Shown one piece after another: positions 1 through 9,763 of a stretch of DNA of 64,000 nt; positions within the stretch are counted from its first letter, which is position 1, and each line of letters begins with the position of its first letter. The notes under the pieces are model-generated. The model was not told the origin of the DNA. It searched no databases and saw only the letters and a program-made list of their open reading frames with translations. Location: positions 1-64,000 of the forward strand of contig CAZLEF010000026.1 of the NCBI GenBank assembly GCA_964558465.1, written 5' to 3'. This DNA comes from JACJYC01 sp964558465 (GTDB lineage Bacteria; Bacteroidota; Bacteroidia; Chitinophagales; Saprospiraceae). A program made the position numbers and the translations under genes.

Positions 1-3000
1 TGGCCGTCGTCGGCGTGAACCCTGCCGGCGTGGCAAATCCCACGATATAACTGCCTGGCGCAAGGTCTTCAAAGCCGTATTCCCCATTGGCATCCGTCAC
101 GTCTGTGGCAATGGCCACTCCGTCCGGAATGCCATCGTTGTTGTCATCTTCATACAGGCTCACCGTTACGCCTTGAATGGCCGGTTCGCCGCCTTCCTGC
201 TGGCCGTCGCCGTCCAGGTCCTCCCACACGTAATCACCCAGGCTCGCAGGTTGGTACAGACCTGCATCCAGGTCCTCGTACTGCTGGCCCGAGATCAGCG
301 TCACCGTGTTGGTCATCCCGTTCATCGTCGCGTCTGCGTCTGAATCCAGCGCTTCGTTGCCACCCTGGTTCAACTGCGTGAACTCGTAACCGCCCGGCAG
401 CACAAACTGCACCGAGTATGTGCCCGGTACCAGACCCGTGAACTCATAAAACCCGTTGGCGTCCGTCGTGGTCGTGTTGATCACGTTGCCGCCTGCGTCC
501 TTCAGGTTCACCGTCACGTTTTCCACGCCCGGCTCTCCGCCGTCCTGGACCCCGTCCCCGTCCGTGTCTTCCCATACATAGTCGCCCAGGGAGGTACAAT
601 ACAGATTATTCACTTCTATGAGAATGTCATCAGAAGCGGTGCACCCGTTCTGATCGGTAACGGTTACGCTGTAAGTAGTTGTAACGGCAGGTGTAACATC
701 TATTGTGGCTGTTGTTGCGCCCGTACTCCACAGATAGCTGTACGGACCTGTCCCATTGCTGGCAACCGCTACCAGCGTAGTGGTTTCACCGACACAGAGA
801 TCTTCATTATCTGAAGAAACGGTAACATTGGGTCGTTCATTCACGGTAACTGTGCCTTCTCCTATATCCGTACACCCATAGAAATCGGTAAGCGTAACCG
901 AATAGGTTGTCGTTGAAACCGGGGAGACATTAATTGTTTGTGAAGTGGCGCCATTGCTCCAGAGATAGGAATAGGGAGCCGTTCCACTTGCGCCGGTTGC
1001 TGTTAAAGTAGCGGTTTCATCCGCACAAATAGCATCGTCATTGACACTTACGGTTGGATTTGGCGCAACATCGACCATAATGATGTCGACATCGGTGCAA
1101 CCGTTGTTATCTGTTATCGTGACGAAGTAATTGGTGTTAACCGTTGGCGTAACCGTGGTGCTGGTTCCAACATCGCCGGTACTCCAAACAAAGCTATATG
1201 GCGGTTCACCCCCAAAGCCTTGAACGGTCAGGGTGGTGCTTTCACCCAAACAGATGGTCAGATCGGTACTTCCATCCGCTACCGGTAATGGATTGATGGT
1301 GATGGTTACCTGATCGGTATCCGAACATCCGTTTGCATCTGTAATGGTGACCGTATAAGTGGTAGTTACCAGAGGACTTACTGTGATGATGGCGCCATTT
1401 TCGCCTGTACTCCAATGGAATGAATAAGGACCCGTTCCACCGGAAGCCGAGGCCTCAAGGTCGGCGCTATCGCCAAAACAAATTTCCTGATCGTCGCCTG
1501 CCGCAGCAACCGGAGATTCATTTACAAGGACAGTTTTCGTGATGGAGGACACACAATTGTTCAGGGTAACCGTCAGTGAAACGGTCTTTGTTCCCGGCGT
1601 GTTCCAGGTCACGTTATGAGGACCGATTCCTGTAGTCGCAGCCGGGGTGGCGCCTGCGCCAAAATTCCATTCGTAGATTGCACCAGGACCTGCGCTGGAG
1701 GCGCTGAAAGCGCCACTTTCGAACTGGCAAACTACGGAAGGGCCGGAAATATTAGCTACCGGACTTTCCGGATCGTCCAGAACAATGGTCGTTACATCCG
1801 ACGGGCAATCATCATTACAGTACCGGACAACCAGGTCATAAGTCCCAGCAGAAAGGCCGGTAAAAGTGCTCTGATCGCAAGGCTGATAGGTGAGGCCGCC
1901 ATCGAGGCTCACTTCGAAGCTCTGGCCAGTCTGCAGGGTAATATTTACAGAAATAGTTCCATCTGTGCCACCGCAGGCAGTAGGGTCGGCGGAGCCGGTA
2001 ACCGTCAATTGAGGGGTTGGTTTAATATTTAATATTTCGGAAGCCGAATCAGAGCAATCGTTTTTCTCCACTGTCAGAGTAACGAGTGGGGTCGAACCCG
2101 TAGTTGCATTCGGCGTAGAATAAACCACGAGATGCGGGCCTGCCCCAGAAGCAGTCGCAGGTGTTGCTCCTGAACCAAAATTCCAGGTATAGATTGCGCC
2201 GGGGCCGGCATCCTGAGCCGTAAAGGTGTATTCCGTTCCGGAGCATTCGTCGCCTGGATGGCTATTAAAAGCCGCAACCGGAAGCGGAGTAATGTTTACA
2301 ACCATCTCGTCACTTTTGGCAGGGCACGGGCCTGCCGGGTCGTTGGTCGTCAGGGTAAGTACAACGGAACCATTTGCGATGTCCAGTGCGCCGGGCGAAT
2401 ACGTAGCGTTCAGCAGATTGGCATTATCAAACGAACCGTCACCGTTGCTGGTCCATGAAGCGCTGGTAGCAGAACCGCCGACACTTCCGGACAAATGGAC
2501 GGATTCATCTTCACAAACCGTTTGATCCAACCCTGCATTCACCGAGGGCTCCAGATTGATGGTCAGCACCAAAGCATCAGTGATTGACGGACAAGGGCCC
2601 GCAGGGTCGTTGGTCGTCAAGGTTAGGGTAATCACACCAATATAGTCGGCGGGTGGGGTATAGGTGGCTGTCAGTGTGTTGGCGTCCGGGGAGAAGCTTC
2701 CTCCTGCAACAGAGGCCGACCAGGCGCCGCCCGAGGCAGAACCGCCTACCGAACCGGCAAGCGTAAAGGTTGAACCGGAACAAATGGTCTGATCAGCCCC
2801 GGCATTGGCTGTGGCTGCCGGATTAATGGTGATTACCATTTGGTCGCTGACTGCTGGGCAAGGGCCTGCCGGATTGTTCGTTGTCAAGGTTAATATGATC
2901 ATGCCCGTATGACCGGCAGGAGGATTATAGGCGGCGTCAACGGTTGTAGCGCTGGGCGAAAAACTGCCGCCGGCTACGGAGGCTGTCCAGGTACCGCTTG

Positions 3001-6000
3001 AGGCAGCACCCCCAATGGTTCCGTCGAGACTGACCTCCGAGGCGATACAAACCGTTTGGTCAGGCCCAGCATTAACAGTAGCAGCCGGATTGATGGTCAA
3101 AGTCACCGGAGTCCTGCTGTCACTGGTACAACCGGTGGCGGTCACCCGGGCTTCAGCATAATAGGTACCGGCTGTTGCAGGCGTATAAGAAAGCGAGTTG
3201 GCCAAAAGGAGGTTACCCCCCGTTGCGGCATCGTACCAATCTACTGTAATCAGAATGTTGTTTGTTGAAACGGTCAAAGCTGGAATAACATCTCCCTGAC
3301 AGATCAGTTGATCGCCACCGGTATTATTGGGCTCCTGTACATCCGGACAAAGGCACTCCGGGGCCTCAATGACGACTGTTATATCGCATCCGGAGCCGGC
3401 CAGGGTGAAAGTAACCGTAATATTCGTATTTGAAGGAATGCCATTGATTTGCCAGTTGGTGGAGACGCCGCTTTGTTCAACCGTTCCTGCCGAAGAAGTT
3501 ACAGAAGTTGCATCGGTCGTTAAAGAAACGTCATATTCTGCCAGCAATTGATTGCAATTCTTATTGGTCACAGTAAAGGTCGGTACCGGTTGGATTGTAA
3601 CGACCATCTGATCGGTGACAGCGGGACAAGGTCCGGAAGGGTTATTGGTGCTTAGCGTGAGGGTGACCGTTCCCAGCGTTTTATCATTGTTACCCGGTGT
3701 ATAAATGGCGTTCAGGCTGCCTGCATTATTAAAGGCCCCGTCACCGCTGGTTGACCAGGTAGCGCTGGTAGCAGCGCCGCCGATAGATCCGTTCAATTGC
3801 ACCGTCTCATCTGCACAGATGTCATCATCCGGTCCGGCATTAACCGTCGCGACAGGGTTGATGGTGATGACCATTTGATCCGTCGCAGCATTACAGGGCC
3901 CGCTCGGGTTATTGGTCGTCAGGGTCAGGGTGATCGTTCCTGTATAACCTGCAGGCGGCGTATAAGTTGCCGTCATTGTGGAGGGATCCGGGCTGAAGCT
4001 GCCGCCGCCTACTGATGCCGTCCAGGTGGCGCTGCTCGCTGCCCCGCCAAATGAACCTGCCAGGGGAACCGTACTGCCGAGACAAATGGTTTGATCGGGG
4101 CCGGCATTGGCCGTTGCCGCATCATTGATCGTAACCACCATCTGGTCGCTTGCCGCCGGACAGGGCCCCGCCGGGTCGTTCGTCGCCAGGGTCAGCGTGA
4201 TTGTTCCGGTATACCCGGCCGGTGGCGTATACGTTGCGTTGACGGTAGTCGCATTCGGGTTAAAACTCCCACCCCCAACGGATGCCGTCCAGGTTGCGCT
4301 GCCGGCGCCGCCTCCGATGCTGCCCGCCAGGAGAACCGTACTACCCAGGCAAACGGTCTGGTCTGCTCCTGCATTGGCGGTGGCCGGCGGGTTCACCGTC
4401 ACGGAAACCGGAGTGGAAGCCGGATCGGCGCATCCTACCCCATTATCCGTGACGATCACCTTATAATAGAGGACGCCTGCTGTGGCGGTGGAAGGCAAAT
4501 AGGTGGCGCTGGTGGCGCCGCCGATATTGGTATAAGTACCGCCGGAGGTGGTTGCGGATTGCCATTGGTAGCTGAATGTACCCGAGCCTCCCGTCACGTT
4601 TGCGGTCAGGGTGACGCTTTCACCCACACAAACAGTGGAGTTGTTGAGGGTCACATTCACAACAGGGTCGGCCAAAACGGTCAGGCTAAGGGCGCTGGAT
4701 GCCGGATCGGCGCAACCGGATACCGGATCGGTGATTCTTACCTTGTACCAGGTTACGGATGCCGATGAGGCAGGCGGATTGTAAGTAGCGCCTGTTGCGC
4801 CGGATATGTCGGTATAGGTTCCACCTGAAGTAGCCGAAGATTGCCATTGGTAGGTGTGCGCACCCGAGCCACCGGTAACGGTCGCCGTCAAAGTAGCTGT
4901 TCCGCCGACACATACCACCGGGTTATCGATAACAATGGAAACCGCCGGATCCGGATTGACGGTAACGATGTATTCCACAAAAGGCGCACAATACCCCGTT
5001 CCGTTATAGGGTTTCACACAAGCGTAAACATAATAAACGGCCGGCGTACTGCCGCTTTGAGGAAAATCGGATGAACTGATTGAACCTGAATTGGGCGGAA
5101 TATTGAAAGCCCCCAGGTACACTTTCGGATCGGCAGAGGTATAAGGATTGGATTGCTGGGAATTGAAACGGTAGAATTCGATATCTGTAATCCAGGAGGC
5201 CGGGTTTACGGCATTGGCGCTCAAGGTTACCGAGCCGCCTTTGCAAATTGTAAAATTGGAAGGACCGACCAGGTCAATATCCGATTGATCAACGACCACG
5301 GTAATGACCTTGGTATAGGAGCATCCGGCCCCGTCATTCAAAACAACTGTATAATTGCCGGCATGAGCTGCAGTAATGCTGTTGGAGATGAGTACATCAT
5401 GGCCGCCGGTGGTGGTTGCAGAGAAGCTGTTGGGGCCTGTCCAGGTGGCCGTGCCCACGTTGTTGGGATTAATGCTCAGTTGGAGTTTTGAACCGACACA
5501 AGCGGTCACAGAGCAGTCACTTTCGGTGACCCAGCCTGTATCGTTGACGTTACTTTCGCAAACAACTGTTTCTGTGCACGAAGGTCCGTTCAAACATATC
5601 GCATCGATTTTCAGATAGTCGCCGCTGGCAAATCCTTCCACCCGCAGGTAAGAAACCCCCGCAGGGGCGACACCCGTTACGGAGTAATACTGAACATTGG
5701 AATAGGTGTCGACATCCCATTCTACGAACGCTGTTTCGGATGTGAGCAAGACTCCGGCTGAATTATAAAAAGCCAGACGAACATAATGCGTATAGCTTGT
5801 GACATGCGTGCCGGCCCAGGCGGAAAGCGTATAGGTCGAGCCGGCAGTAACGCCGTTTATTTGTTGCCACAACCTGGCGTTGGACGAAGTGGCCTGCAAG
5901 AAGCCGTTGTTGTTGCCGCAGGCCTCATAACCCGACCCCCAGTAGAAACTGCCTCCGGAGGTAGACCAACCGGCCGCAGTGCCTTCGAAACTCCAGTTGG

Positions 6001-6781
6001 TGATCAGGTTGTCGGGGCAATCACAATCGGTAATGGAAAAATAAAACGTTTCCTGGTCGCACAAAGAACCGCCTGCATTATCGGCGCTATAGGCTTTTAC
6101 GACAACCACATAAGTGCCCGGGCCAACCACCCATTGAGCGCCAGTAGCTGGATAATTATAGGTGGACGAATTATCCGTACCCGAACCTGAAACTTTGCCT
6201 GTGATGGTAAAGGTCACGCTTTCAATGGTATTGGTATGCGTAACTTCCAGGTTGAAGGAACTGGGCAGGCTCGTCAATTCGTAATGCCCGCCATTGGAGA
6301 TGGAGACGTCGGAACTGCCTACCAGGTCGTTGAATTTCAACCCTGTGATGGCGCCGCAAGCCAGCGGGGTTTCAACAAGCGGCGGATCGTCAATCGTTAG
6401 AGCAGGAACCCCAAATGCTGCAATAGCCGCTTCGCAAAGGGCATTGCAGGCGCCGCCTTCTCCTTTTAAAAAGCCGACAGCAGAGCTTACCTCTGCCTCG
6501 GAATAGCCATAAAGAAGCCCATTGGCCATTACCCATTTCAGGCGATCAGCTCTTAACTCGGGGTGCTTCCAGACCGCTTCACCGGCGTTTATTCCTGAAG
6601 GGCCGGGCGGCAATTCAATTTGCGCTTCAGGGTTCAACTCAGGTTTGACCGGGTCCAAAGTCGTACTTTGGGCATTAGCCAAATTGGCGCTCATCAAACT
6701 GATAAGGCTTAGGGCAACAAATCTAAAAGCAGTTGTAACTTTTGAGTTGCTGGAAATGGGTAGTGTGTCAAAACGCATCAT
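1..6781 (-). CDS. Giant secreted surface protein with Ig/PKD-like repeats and SdrD-B-like domains (3' end outside window)
   Basis: About 2260 codons read open from the start to the window edge; the SdrD-like part near 590 is in the same frame as the start, so no net frameshift. Two adjacent in-frame ATGs (6781, 6778) begin it, followed by a Sec signal peptide ending near residue 37 (LANAQ). Next come a unique region, a carbohydrate-binding-like segment (motif NLITNWSFEG), Ig-like domains, six ~90-residue repeats (about 4400-3590 and 3095-2285), PKD-like domains (YTWNFGSGATP), four Ig-like domains with the signature PYSYLWS and TYSVTVTD, and two SdrD-B-like domains (LGDYVWEDTDGDG) from residue ~2064. 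Such proteins in Bacteroidota are usually exported by the type IX system and act in adhesion or gliding (family knowledge). The sorting domain would lie beyond the edge. Ligand unknown. Confidence 0.88.
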   Translation of the reverse strand, partial: MMRFDTLPISSNSKVTTAFRFVALSLISLMSANLANAQSTTLDPVKPELNPEAQIELPPGPSGINAGEAVWKHPELRADRLKWVMANGLLYGYSEAEVSSAVGFLKGEGGACNALCEAAIAAFGVPALTIDDPPLVETPLACGAITGLKFNDLVGSSDVSISNGGHYELTSLPSSFNLEVTHTNTIESVTFTITGKVSGSGTDNSSTYNYPATGAQWVVGPGTYVVVVKAYSADNAGGSLCDQETFYFSITDCDCPDNLITNWSFEGTAAGWSTSGGSFYWGSGYEACGNNNGFLQATSSNARLWQQINGVTAGSTYTLSAWAGTHVTSYTHYVRLAFYNSAGVLLTSETAFVEWDVDTYSNVQYYSVTGVAPAGVSYLRVEGFASGDYLKIDAICLNGPSCTETVVCESNVNDTGWVTESDCSVTACVGSKLQLSINPNNVGTATWTGPNSFSATTTGGHDVLISNSITAAHAGNYTVVLNDGAGCSYTKVITVVVDQSDIDLVGPSNFTICKGGSVTLSANAVNPASWITDIEFYRFNSQQSNPYTSADPKVYLGAFNIPPNSGSISSSDFPQSGSTPAVYYVYACVKPYNGTGYCAPFVEYIVTVNPDPAVSIVIDNPVVCVGGTATLTATVTGGSGAHTYQWQSSATSGGTYTDISGATGATYNPPASSASVTWYKVRITDPVSGCADPASSALSLTVLADPVVNVTLNNSTVCVGESVTLTANVTGGSGTFSYQWQSATTSGGTYTNIGGATSATYLPSTATAGVLYYKVIVTDNGVGCADPASTPVSVTVNPPATANAGADQTVCLGSTVLLAGSIGGGAGSATWTASVGGGSFNPNATTVNATYTPPAGYTGTITLTLATNDPAGPCPAASDQMVVTINDAATANAGPDQTICLGSTVPLAGSFGGAASSATWTASVGGGSFSPDPSTMTATYTPPAGYTGTITLTLTTNNPSGPCNAATDQMVITINPVATVNAGPDDDICADETVQLNGSIGGAATSATWSTSGDGAFNNAGSLNAIYTPGNNDKTLGTVTLTLSTNNPSGPCPAVTDQMVVTIQPVPTFTVTNKNCNQLLAEYDVSLTTDATSVTSSAGTVEQSGVSTNWQINGIPSNTNITVTFTLAGSGCDITVVIEAPECLCPDVQEPNNTGGDQLICQGDVIPALTVSTNNILITVDWYDAATGGNLLLANSLSYTPATAGTYYAEARVTATGCTSDSRTPVTLTINPAATVNAGPDQTVCIASEVSLDGTIGGAASSGTWTASVAGGSFSPSATTVDAAYNPPAGHTGMIILTLTTNNPAGPCPAVSDQMVITINPAATANAGADQTICSGSTFTLAGSVGGSASGGAWSASVAGGSFSPDANTLTATYTPPADYIGVITLTLTTNDPAGPCPSITDALVLTINLEPSVNAGLDQTVCEDESVHLSGSVGGSATSASWTSNGDGSFDNANLLNATYSPGALDIANGSVVLTLTTNDPAGPCPAKSDEMVVNITPLPVAAFNSHPGDECSGTEYTFTAQDAGPGAIYTWNFGSGATPATASGAGPHLVVYSTPNATTGSTPLVTLTVEKNDCSDSASEILNIKPTPQLTVTGSADPTACGGTDGTISVNITLQTGQSFEVSLDGGLTYQPCDQSTFTGLSAGTYDLVVRYCNDDCPSDVTTIVLDDPESPVANISGPSVVCQFESGAFSASSAGPGAIYEWNFGAGATPAATTGIGPHNVTWNTPGTKTVSLTVTLNNCVSSITKTVLVNESPVAAAGDDQEICFGDSADLEASASGGTGPYSFHWSTGENGAIITVSPLVTTTYTVTITDANGCSDTDQVTITINPLPVADGSTDLTICLGESTTLTVQGFGGEPPYSFVWSTGDVGTSTTVTPTVNTNYFVTITDNNGCTDVDIIMVDVAPNPTVSVNDDAICADETATLTATGASGTAPYSYLWSNGATSQTINVSPVSTTTYSVTLTDFYGCTDIGEGTVTVNERPNVTVSSDNEDLCVGETTTLVAVASNGTGPYSYLWSTGATTATIDVTPAVTTTYSVTVTDQNGCTASDDILIEVNNLYCTSLGDYVWEDTDGDGVQDGGEPGVENVTVNLKDAGGNVINTTTTDANGFYEFTGLVPGTYSVQFVLPGGYEFTQLNQGGNEALDSDADATMNGMTNTVTLISGQQYEDLDAGLYQPASLGDYVWEDLDGDGQQEGGEPAIQGVTVSLYEDDNNDGIPDGVAIATDVTDANGEYGFEDLAPGSYIVGFATPAGFTPTTA
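2285..4400 (-). repeat. Six ~90-residue tandem domains inside the giant surface protein
   Basis: Copies begin with a NAGxDQTVC-like motif, carry a SATWTASVGGGSF-like core and a YTPPAGYTG segment, and end with NDPAGPCPAxSDQMVVTI. Three copies lie at about 4400-3590 and three at about 3095-2285. They are separated by roughly 500 bases coding for a different pair of domains. The third and sixth copies share a variant core (SGDGAFNNA and NGDGSFDNA), suggesting that the array arose by duplication of a three-domain block. Confidence 0.8.
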
Positions 6782-7560
6782 TTGTAAAAATTGAATGCAC
6801 TGAAAAAATGGTTTAAGATAGTTGCCTTGTTGGGCGCTAAAAAAACCTTACCCCTTACCAAAAGCGGTGTTTTGCTTTGGAAGAGGTGACCATGTTTGTT
6901 TAAAAAAATAAAATAGCCTCTCAGCAGCTCAGGCACTGTTCGCACCCGCTGAACACTCACAGGGATTCACTTTCAGGATTCATCCGGGGATCATGATGGA
7001 ACCAGATCCCCGCGCATAGAATTCCCTGAAAATTTCCGTGAAGAAATTTTAAATAAACGTTGCTACACTGAATAGGCAGATCAATGCATACGGCCCGCAG
7101 AGGCCTTTTCATTCGAACCAAGTGAAATACGCAGGGGGGAATGCTAAGGAATTGGAACCGAACATCGGGGGGGAGCGTTCAGAAATTCTTTAGCACAAAT
7201 AAGCTCGTATGAACAAAGAGGGTAAAAACTCGATGCAAATATAAGGGCGTACGAATAGAAAAAAAAATAATTCATTCAGGAAATTAAAAAAATGTAACAT
7301 AACAAAAAACAATTAATTGTGCATTTATTAATGTGTATTAACTTAAAATTCAATTATAAATAATAAAATCATTCTTCCTCTTTGTGACAAATATATTTTT
7401 GCATTTTAATGCCTGGGGGTGCGGTTTTATTCACGTTCCCGCTCAAAACACGACCAACAAAACAGCAATCAGGCCTGACCGGCAGCCCAATATTAAAGAT
7501 TCCTTCAAGAATACGCCGGTTATCATCCAATAACTTACCTTTGCATGCAAAACGAATGCT
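6782..7560. other. AT-rich 779-bp spacer between divergent genes
   Basis: No gene is visible here. The spacer is much richer in A and T than its surroundings between about 7240 and 7420. It holds several -7-like boxes: CAAATATA at 7236-7243 and 7388-7395 (read on the minus strand as TATATTTG, for the giant surface gene) and TATTTTTG at 7394-7401 on the plus strand. A 7-bp inverted repeat (GGGGATC 6986-6992 with GATCCCC 7005-7011) lies between these boxes and the minus-strand gene. If the 7236 or 7388 box is used, the surface-protein mRNA would have a leader of about 450-600 bases. Confidence 0.6.
7536..7543 (+). promoter_or_regulatory. Bacteroidota -7 box (TACCTTTG) for the 7561 gene
   Basis: This is an exact match to TAnnTTTG, 17 bases before the ATG at 7561. 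No clear -33 TTTG is seen. Confidence 0.5.
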
Positions 7561-8178
7561 ATGTTTTTAATCAATCCATACTTGCGCATTGCGCTCATGT
7601 CGGCCGGTATCCTGGGCGGCATCTTGTTATCGGTCTTCATGGGATTCTGGTACGGCTTTCCCTTCTGGCTTATCGGTTTGTTTCTGCTGGCCGGCTATTT
7701 GCTTTTGGGCACCGTAGGGTCGGCGGCCAAGGCTTTGCAAGATGCGGACCTGGTGAAAACGGAAAAAATGCTGGGACTCACGGTGAACCCCAAATGGCTT
7801 TACGCTACCAACCGGGCCTATTTCTACATGCTGAAGGGCTCCCTGGCCCTGGCAAATAAAGATACTGAAAACGGGGAGAAATACCTCGAAATGGCCGAAA
7901 AGATCAAACTCCAGACCGACAACGAGAAAGCCATGATCCAACTCCAACTGGCCAATATTGCAGCCAACAAAGGCAACTGGGCCAAAGCCCAACTTTACAT
8001 GCGCACGCTCAGCCAGCTCAAAATAACGGAACCCAACCTGAAGGAACAGGTCAAACAATTTGAAAAAGCCGTCAACAACCGGGGCCAGGTGAAGGCCGCC
8101 CAGCGGATGGGAATGATGACCAAAGGCGGCGGCATGCAAATGCCGGGCGGGAAACGGAGAAGGCCCAAAATGAGGTAA
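7561..8178 (+). CDS. Inner-membrane protein with helical (TPR-like) cytoplasmic tail
   Basis: The protein has 205 residues. Two hydrophobic helices lie at about 8-28 and 32-55 (ILGGILLSVFMG, LIGLFLLAGYLLL). They are followed by alpha-helical sequence resembling tetratricopeptide repeats (AYFYMLKGSLALANKD, NIAANKGNWAKAQLYM) and a basic C-terminus ending KRRRPKMR. It has its own -7 box and converges with the NUDIX gene. I do not recognise a named family. The TPR-like region suggests a scaffold or accessory role at the membrane, but this is inference. Confidence 0.75.
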   Translation: MFLINPYLRIALMSAGILGGILLSVFMGFWYGFPFWLIGLFLLAGYLLLGTVGSAAKALQDADLVKTEKMLGLTVNPKWLYATNRAYFYMLKGSLALANKDTENGEKYLEMAEKIKLQTDNEKAMIQLQLANIAANKGNWAKAQLYMRTLSQLKITEPNLKEQVKQFEKAVNNRGQVKAAQRMGMMTKGGGMQMPGGKRRRPKMR

Positions 8179-8183
8179 AATTC

Positions 8184-8284
8184 ATACCACTGGACAAAAA
8201 TTGGAGATGGGGAGAAGGGGTGAAGGCGCCCCTTTCTCCCTCTCTCCCCATCTTCTGCCAAAAAGGCTAAATGTCCAGTAGTAT
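8184..8284. terminator. Nested inverted repeats between convergent genes
   Basis: The outer arms ATACCACTGGACA (8184-8196) and TGTCCAGTAGTAT (8272-8284) pair at 12 of 13 positions. The inner arms AGATGGGGAGA (8205-8215) and TCTCCCCATCT (8243-8253) pair perfectly. It sits between two convergent genes and probably terminates both. Confidence 0.6.
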
Positions 8285-8303
8285 GGGTAAAATTGCTCCC
8301 GGA

Positions 8304-8801
8304 TTATTTCAACTTTCGCCCTTCCATTTCTTCCATCAGGCCGAGCAGGTTAAGGGCCTCGTCAAAAATTGCATTAAAGGCAAAGTGTTTGCCCTTCCTG
8401 AGATACGCGAACATATAATGGTCGATTTCGGGAACAGGCGCTTCCTCCACCTGGTCAATCGGAATCCAGGCGAGTTCGCCTTCGTTGCAAAAGGGCGCCT
8501 CCTGGTACGGAATTTCGGCATGATAAATATTGCATTGCCAATTGTAATGACCTGGCGAGGTTTCCACGACAACCCCCTTGTAACGCAATCCATCCGGCCG
8601 GATGCCGGTCTCTTCCAGGCTCTCCCGCAATGCCGCAGAATAAGGATCTTCAAATGGCTCCAGCTTCCCGCCCACCGGGGTAAATAATCCCACATAAGGT
8701 GGTTTTTTTCGCTTCAGCAAAAGGACCTGATCGCCGCTTTGCAGGACGATCATCACCCCGCTTCGTTTTAAACCACGGGGAAATGTCTCGGGTTTATCCA
8801 T
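8304..8801 (-). CDS. NUDIX hydrolase
   Basis: The 165-residue protein has a textbook Nudix box: G45, E51, R59-E60, E63-E64 and G66 fit GX5EX7REUXEEXGU, the metal-binding loop that cleaves nucleoside diphosphates linked to another group. The N-terminal strand GVMIVLQSGDQVLLLKRKK and the following GLFTPVGGKLE are also family-typical, resembling MutT/8-oxo-dGTPase-like members. The substrate cannot be told from sequence alone. It starts 1 base after the stop of the upstream TPR gene (8803-9651), so the two are probably cotranscribed. Confidence 0.9.
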   Translation of the reverse strand: MDKPETFPRGLKRSGVMIVLQSGDQVLLLKRKKPPYVGLFTPVGGKLEPFEDPYSAALRESLEETGIRPDGLRYKGVVVETSPGHYNWQCNIYHAEIPYQEAPFCNEGELAWIPIDQVEEAPVPEIDHYMFAYLRKGKHFAFNAIFDEALNLLGLMEEMEGRKLK

Positions 8802-8802
8802 A

Positions 8803-9651
8803 TTATTTATGCCTTTCCAGCGCTGAATAGCTTTTGAGTGTGATGATCTGCCAATTGTTGAGGGCGTGTAAAACTTCGGCCTCGTGCTGGGCGGCGATGG
8901 CCGCTACTACGCCGCCTCTGCAGGATTGTTCCAGCCATTGCGGCCCGTAAAATTCAGGCGGATCTTTCCGGTTGGCAGGAAGTAATTCGCGGGTAGCGTT
9001 CGACCAGATCTCAAAACCCAACCCGTTATTCCGGCAAATGATCTCCAGAGCCTTGATATCATCTTGCGAAGGGTCATGCAATATGCAGGAATACGCATTA
9101 AAAAGGGAGCGTTTGAATAACCCCAGTTCATCGTGTACCGGGATCCGCTTTTTATTGTAAATATTGTGCCCGACCACACTCCGGTCGAACAAAACCACGT
9201 CGCGGTAACGCCGGTCGGAAGCCGGGTCCGGAATGTTCAGGATCATCCCTCTTGCAGGGTCCAGCAATTGAATCCAGACAATTTCAAAACGGTCCTGATA
9301 ATGCAGGCGCAGGCATAAAAGCGCCTTGCTCCTGGCTGACCACCCGAACTTGGACCACACGCTCCGTCCGATCCGCCATTTTTTCAAGGCTGTTGCCGCA
9401 ATTCCGAGATTCCACCAGGAATCCTGGTCGGTAGAGTCAAGCGCTACGGCTTTTTTGCCGTAATGCAGGGACGCTTTCCAGTCTTCTCTGAATTTATAAA
9501 GCGATGCCAGCCGGTTATAGGGCGCCGCCCAGTCCGGGTTCAGGCGGATAATTTTCTTAAAGAGCTTTACAGCATTATAAATATCGCCGTTTTGCTCATA
9601 ACTTTCCGCCGCTGTAAACAGTTGCCGTATCTTGTCGTCCGGATATTCCAT
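8803..9651 (-). CDS. TPR-containing protein of unknown function
   Basis: The protein has 282 residues and no signal peptide. The N-terminal ~100 residues form about three tetratricopeptide repeats (GDIYNAVKLFKKIIRLNPDW, AAPYNRLASLYKF, DSWWNLGIAATALKKW). The remaining ~180 residues contain no motif I can name. They are rich in Trp, Arg and Asp, with a segment around KRIPVHDELGLFKRS, and may be a separate domain. It is the first gene of a two-gene unit with the NUDIX hydrolase. Confidence 0.8.
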   Translation of the reverse strand: MEYPDDKIRQLFTAAESYEQNGDIYNAVKLFKKIIRLNPDWAAPYNRLASLYKFREDWKASLHYGKKAVALDSTDQDSWWNLGIAATALKKWRIGRSVWSKFGWSARSKALLCLRLHYQDRFEIVWIQLLDPARGMILNIPDPASDRRYRDVVLFDRSVVGHNIYNKKRIPVHDELGLFKRSLFNAYSCILHDPSQDDIKALEIICRNNGLGFEIWSNATRELLPANRKDPPEFYGPQWLEQSCRGGVVAAIAAQHEAEVLHALNNWQIITLKSYSALERHK

Positions 9652-9729
9652 TCTTCTGACAGGGTCATACCCTTTCCAAAATTAAGATTTTTTTTATTAA
9701 GAACGATATTTTACCGCTGTTTGCTTCAG

Positions 9730-9737
9730 TAATTTCG
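9730..9737 (+). promoter_or_regulatory. Probable -7 box (TAATTTCG)
   Basis: Seven of eight positions match TAnnTTTG, 26 bases before the ATG of the deformylase-like gene at 9764. Confidence 0.35.
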
Positions 9738-9763
9738 GATATTTTAAAATTGAATTCAAGAAA

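Noticed and set aside
6986..7011. Riboswitch or attenuator upstream of the giant gene
   Set aside because: Only a 7-bp stem with a 12-base loop is visible; no conserved aptamer motif and it is about 200 bases from the start.
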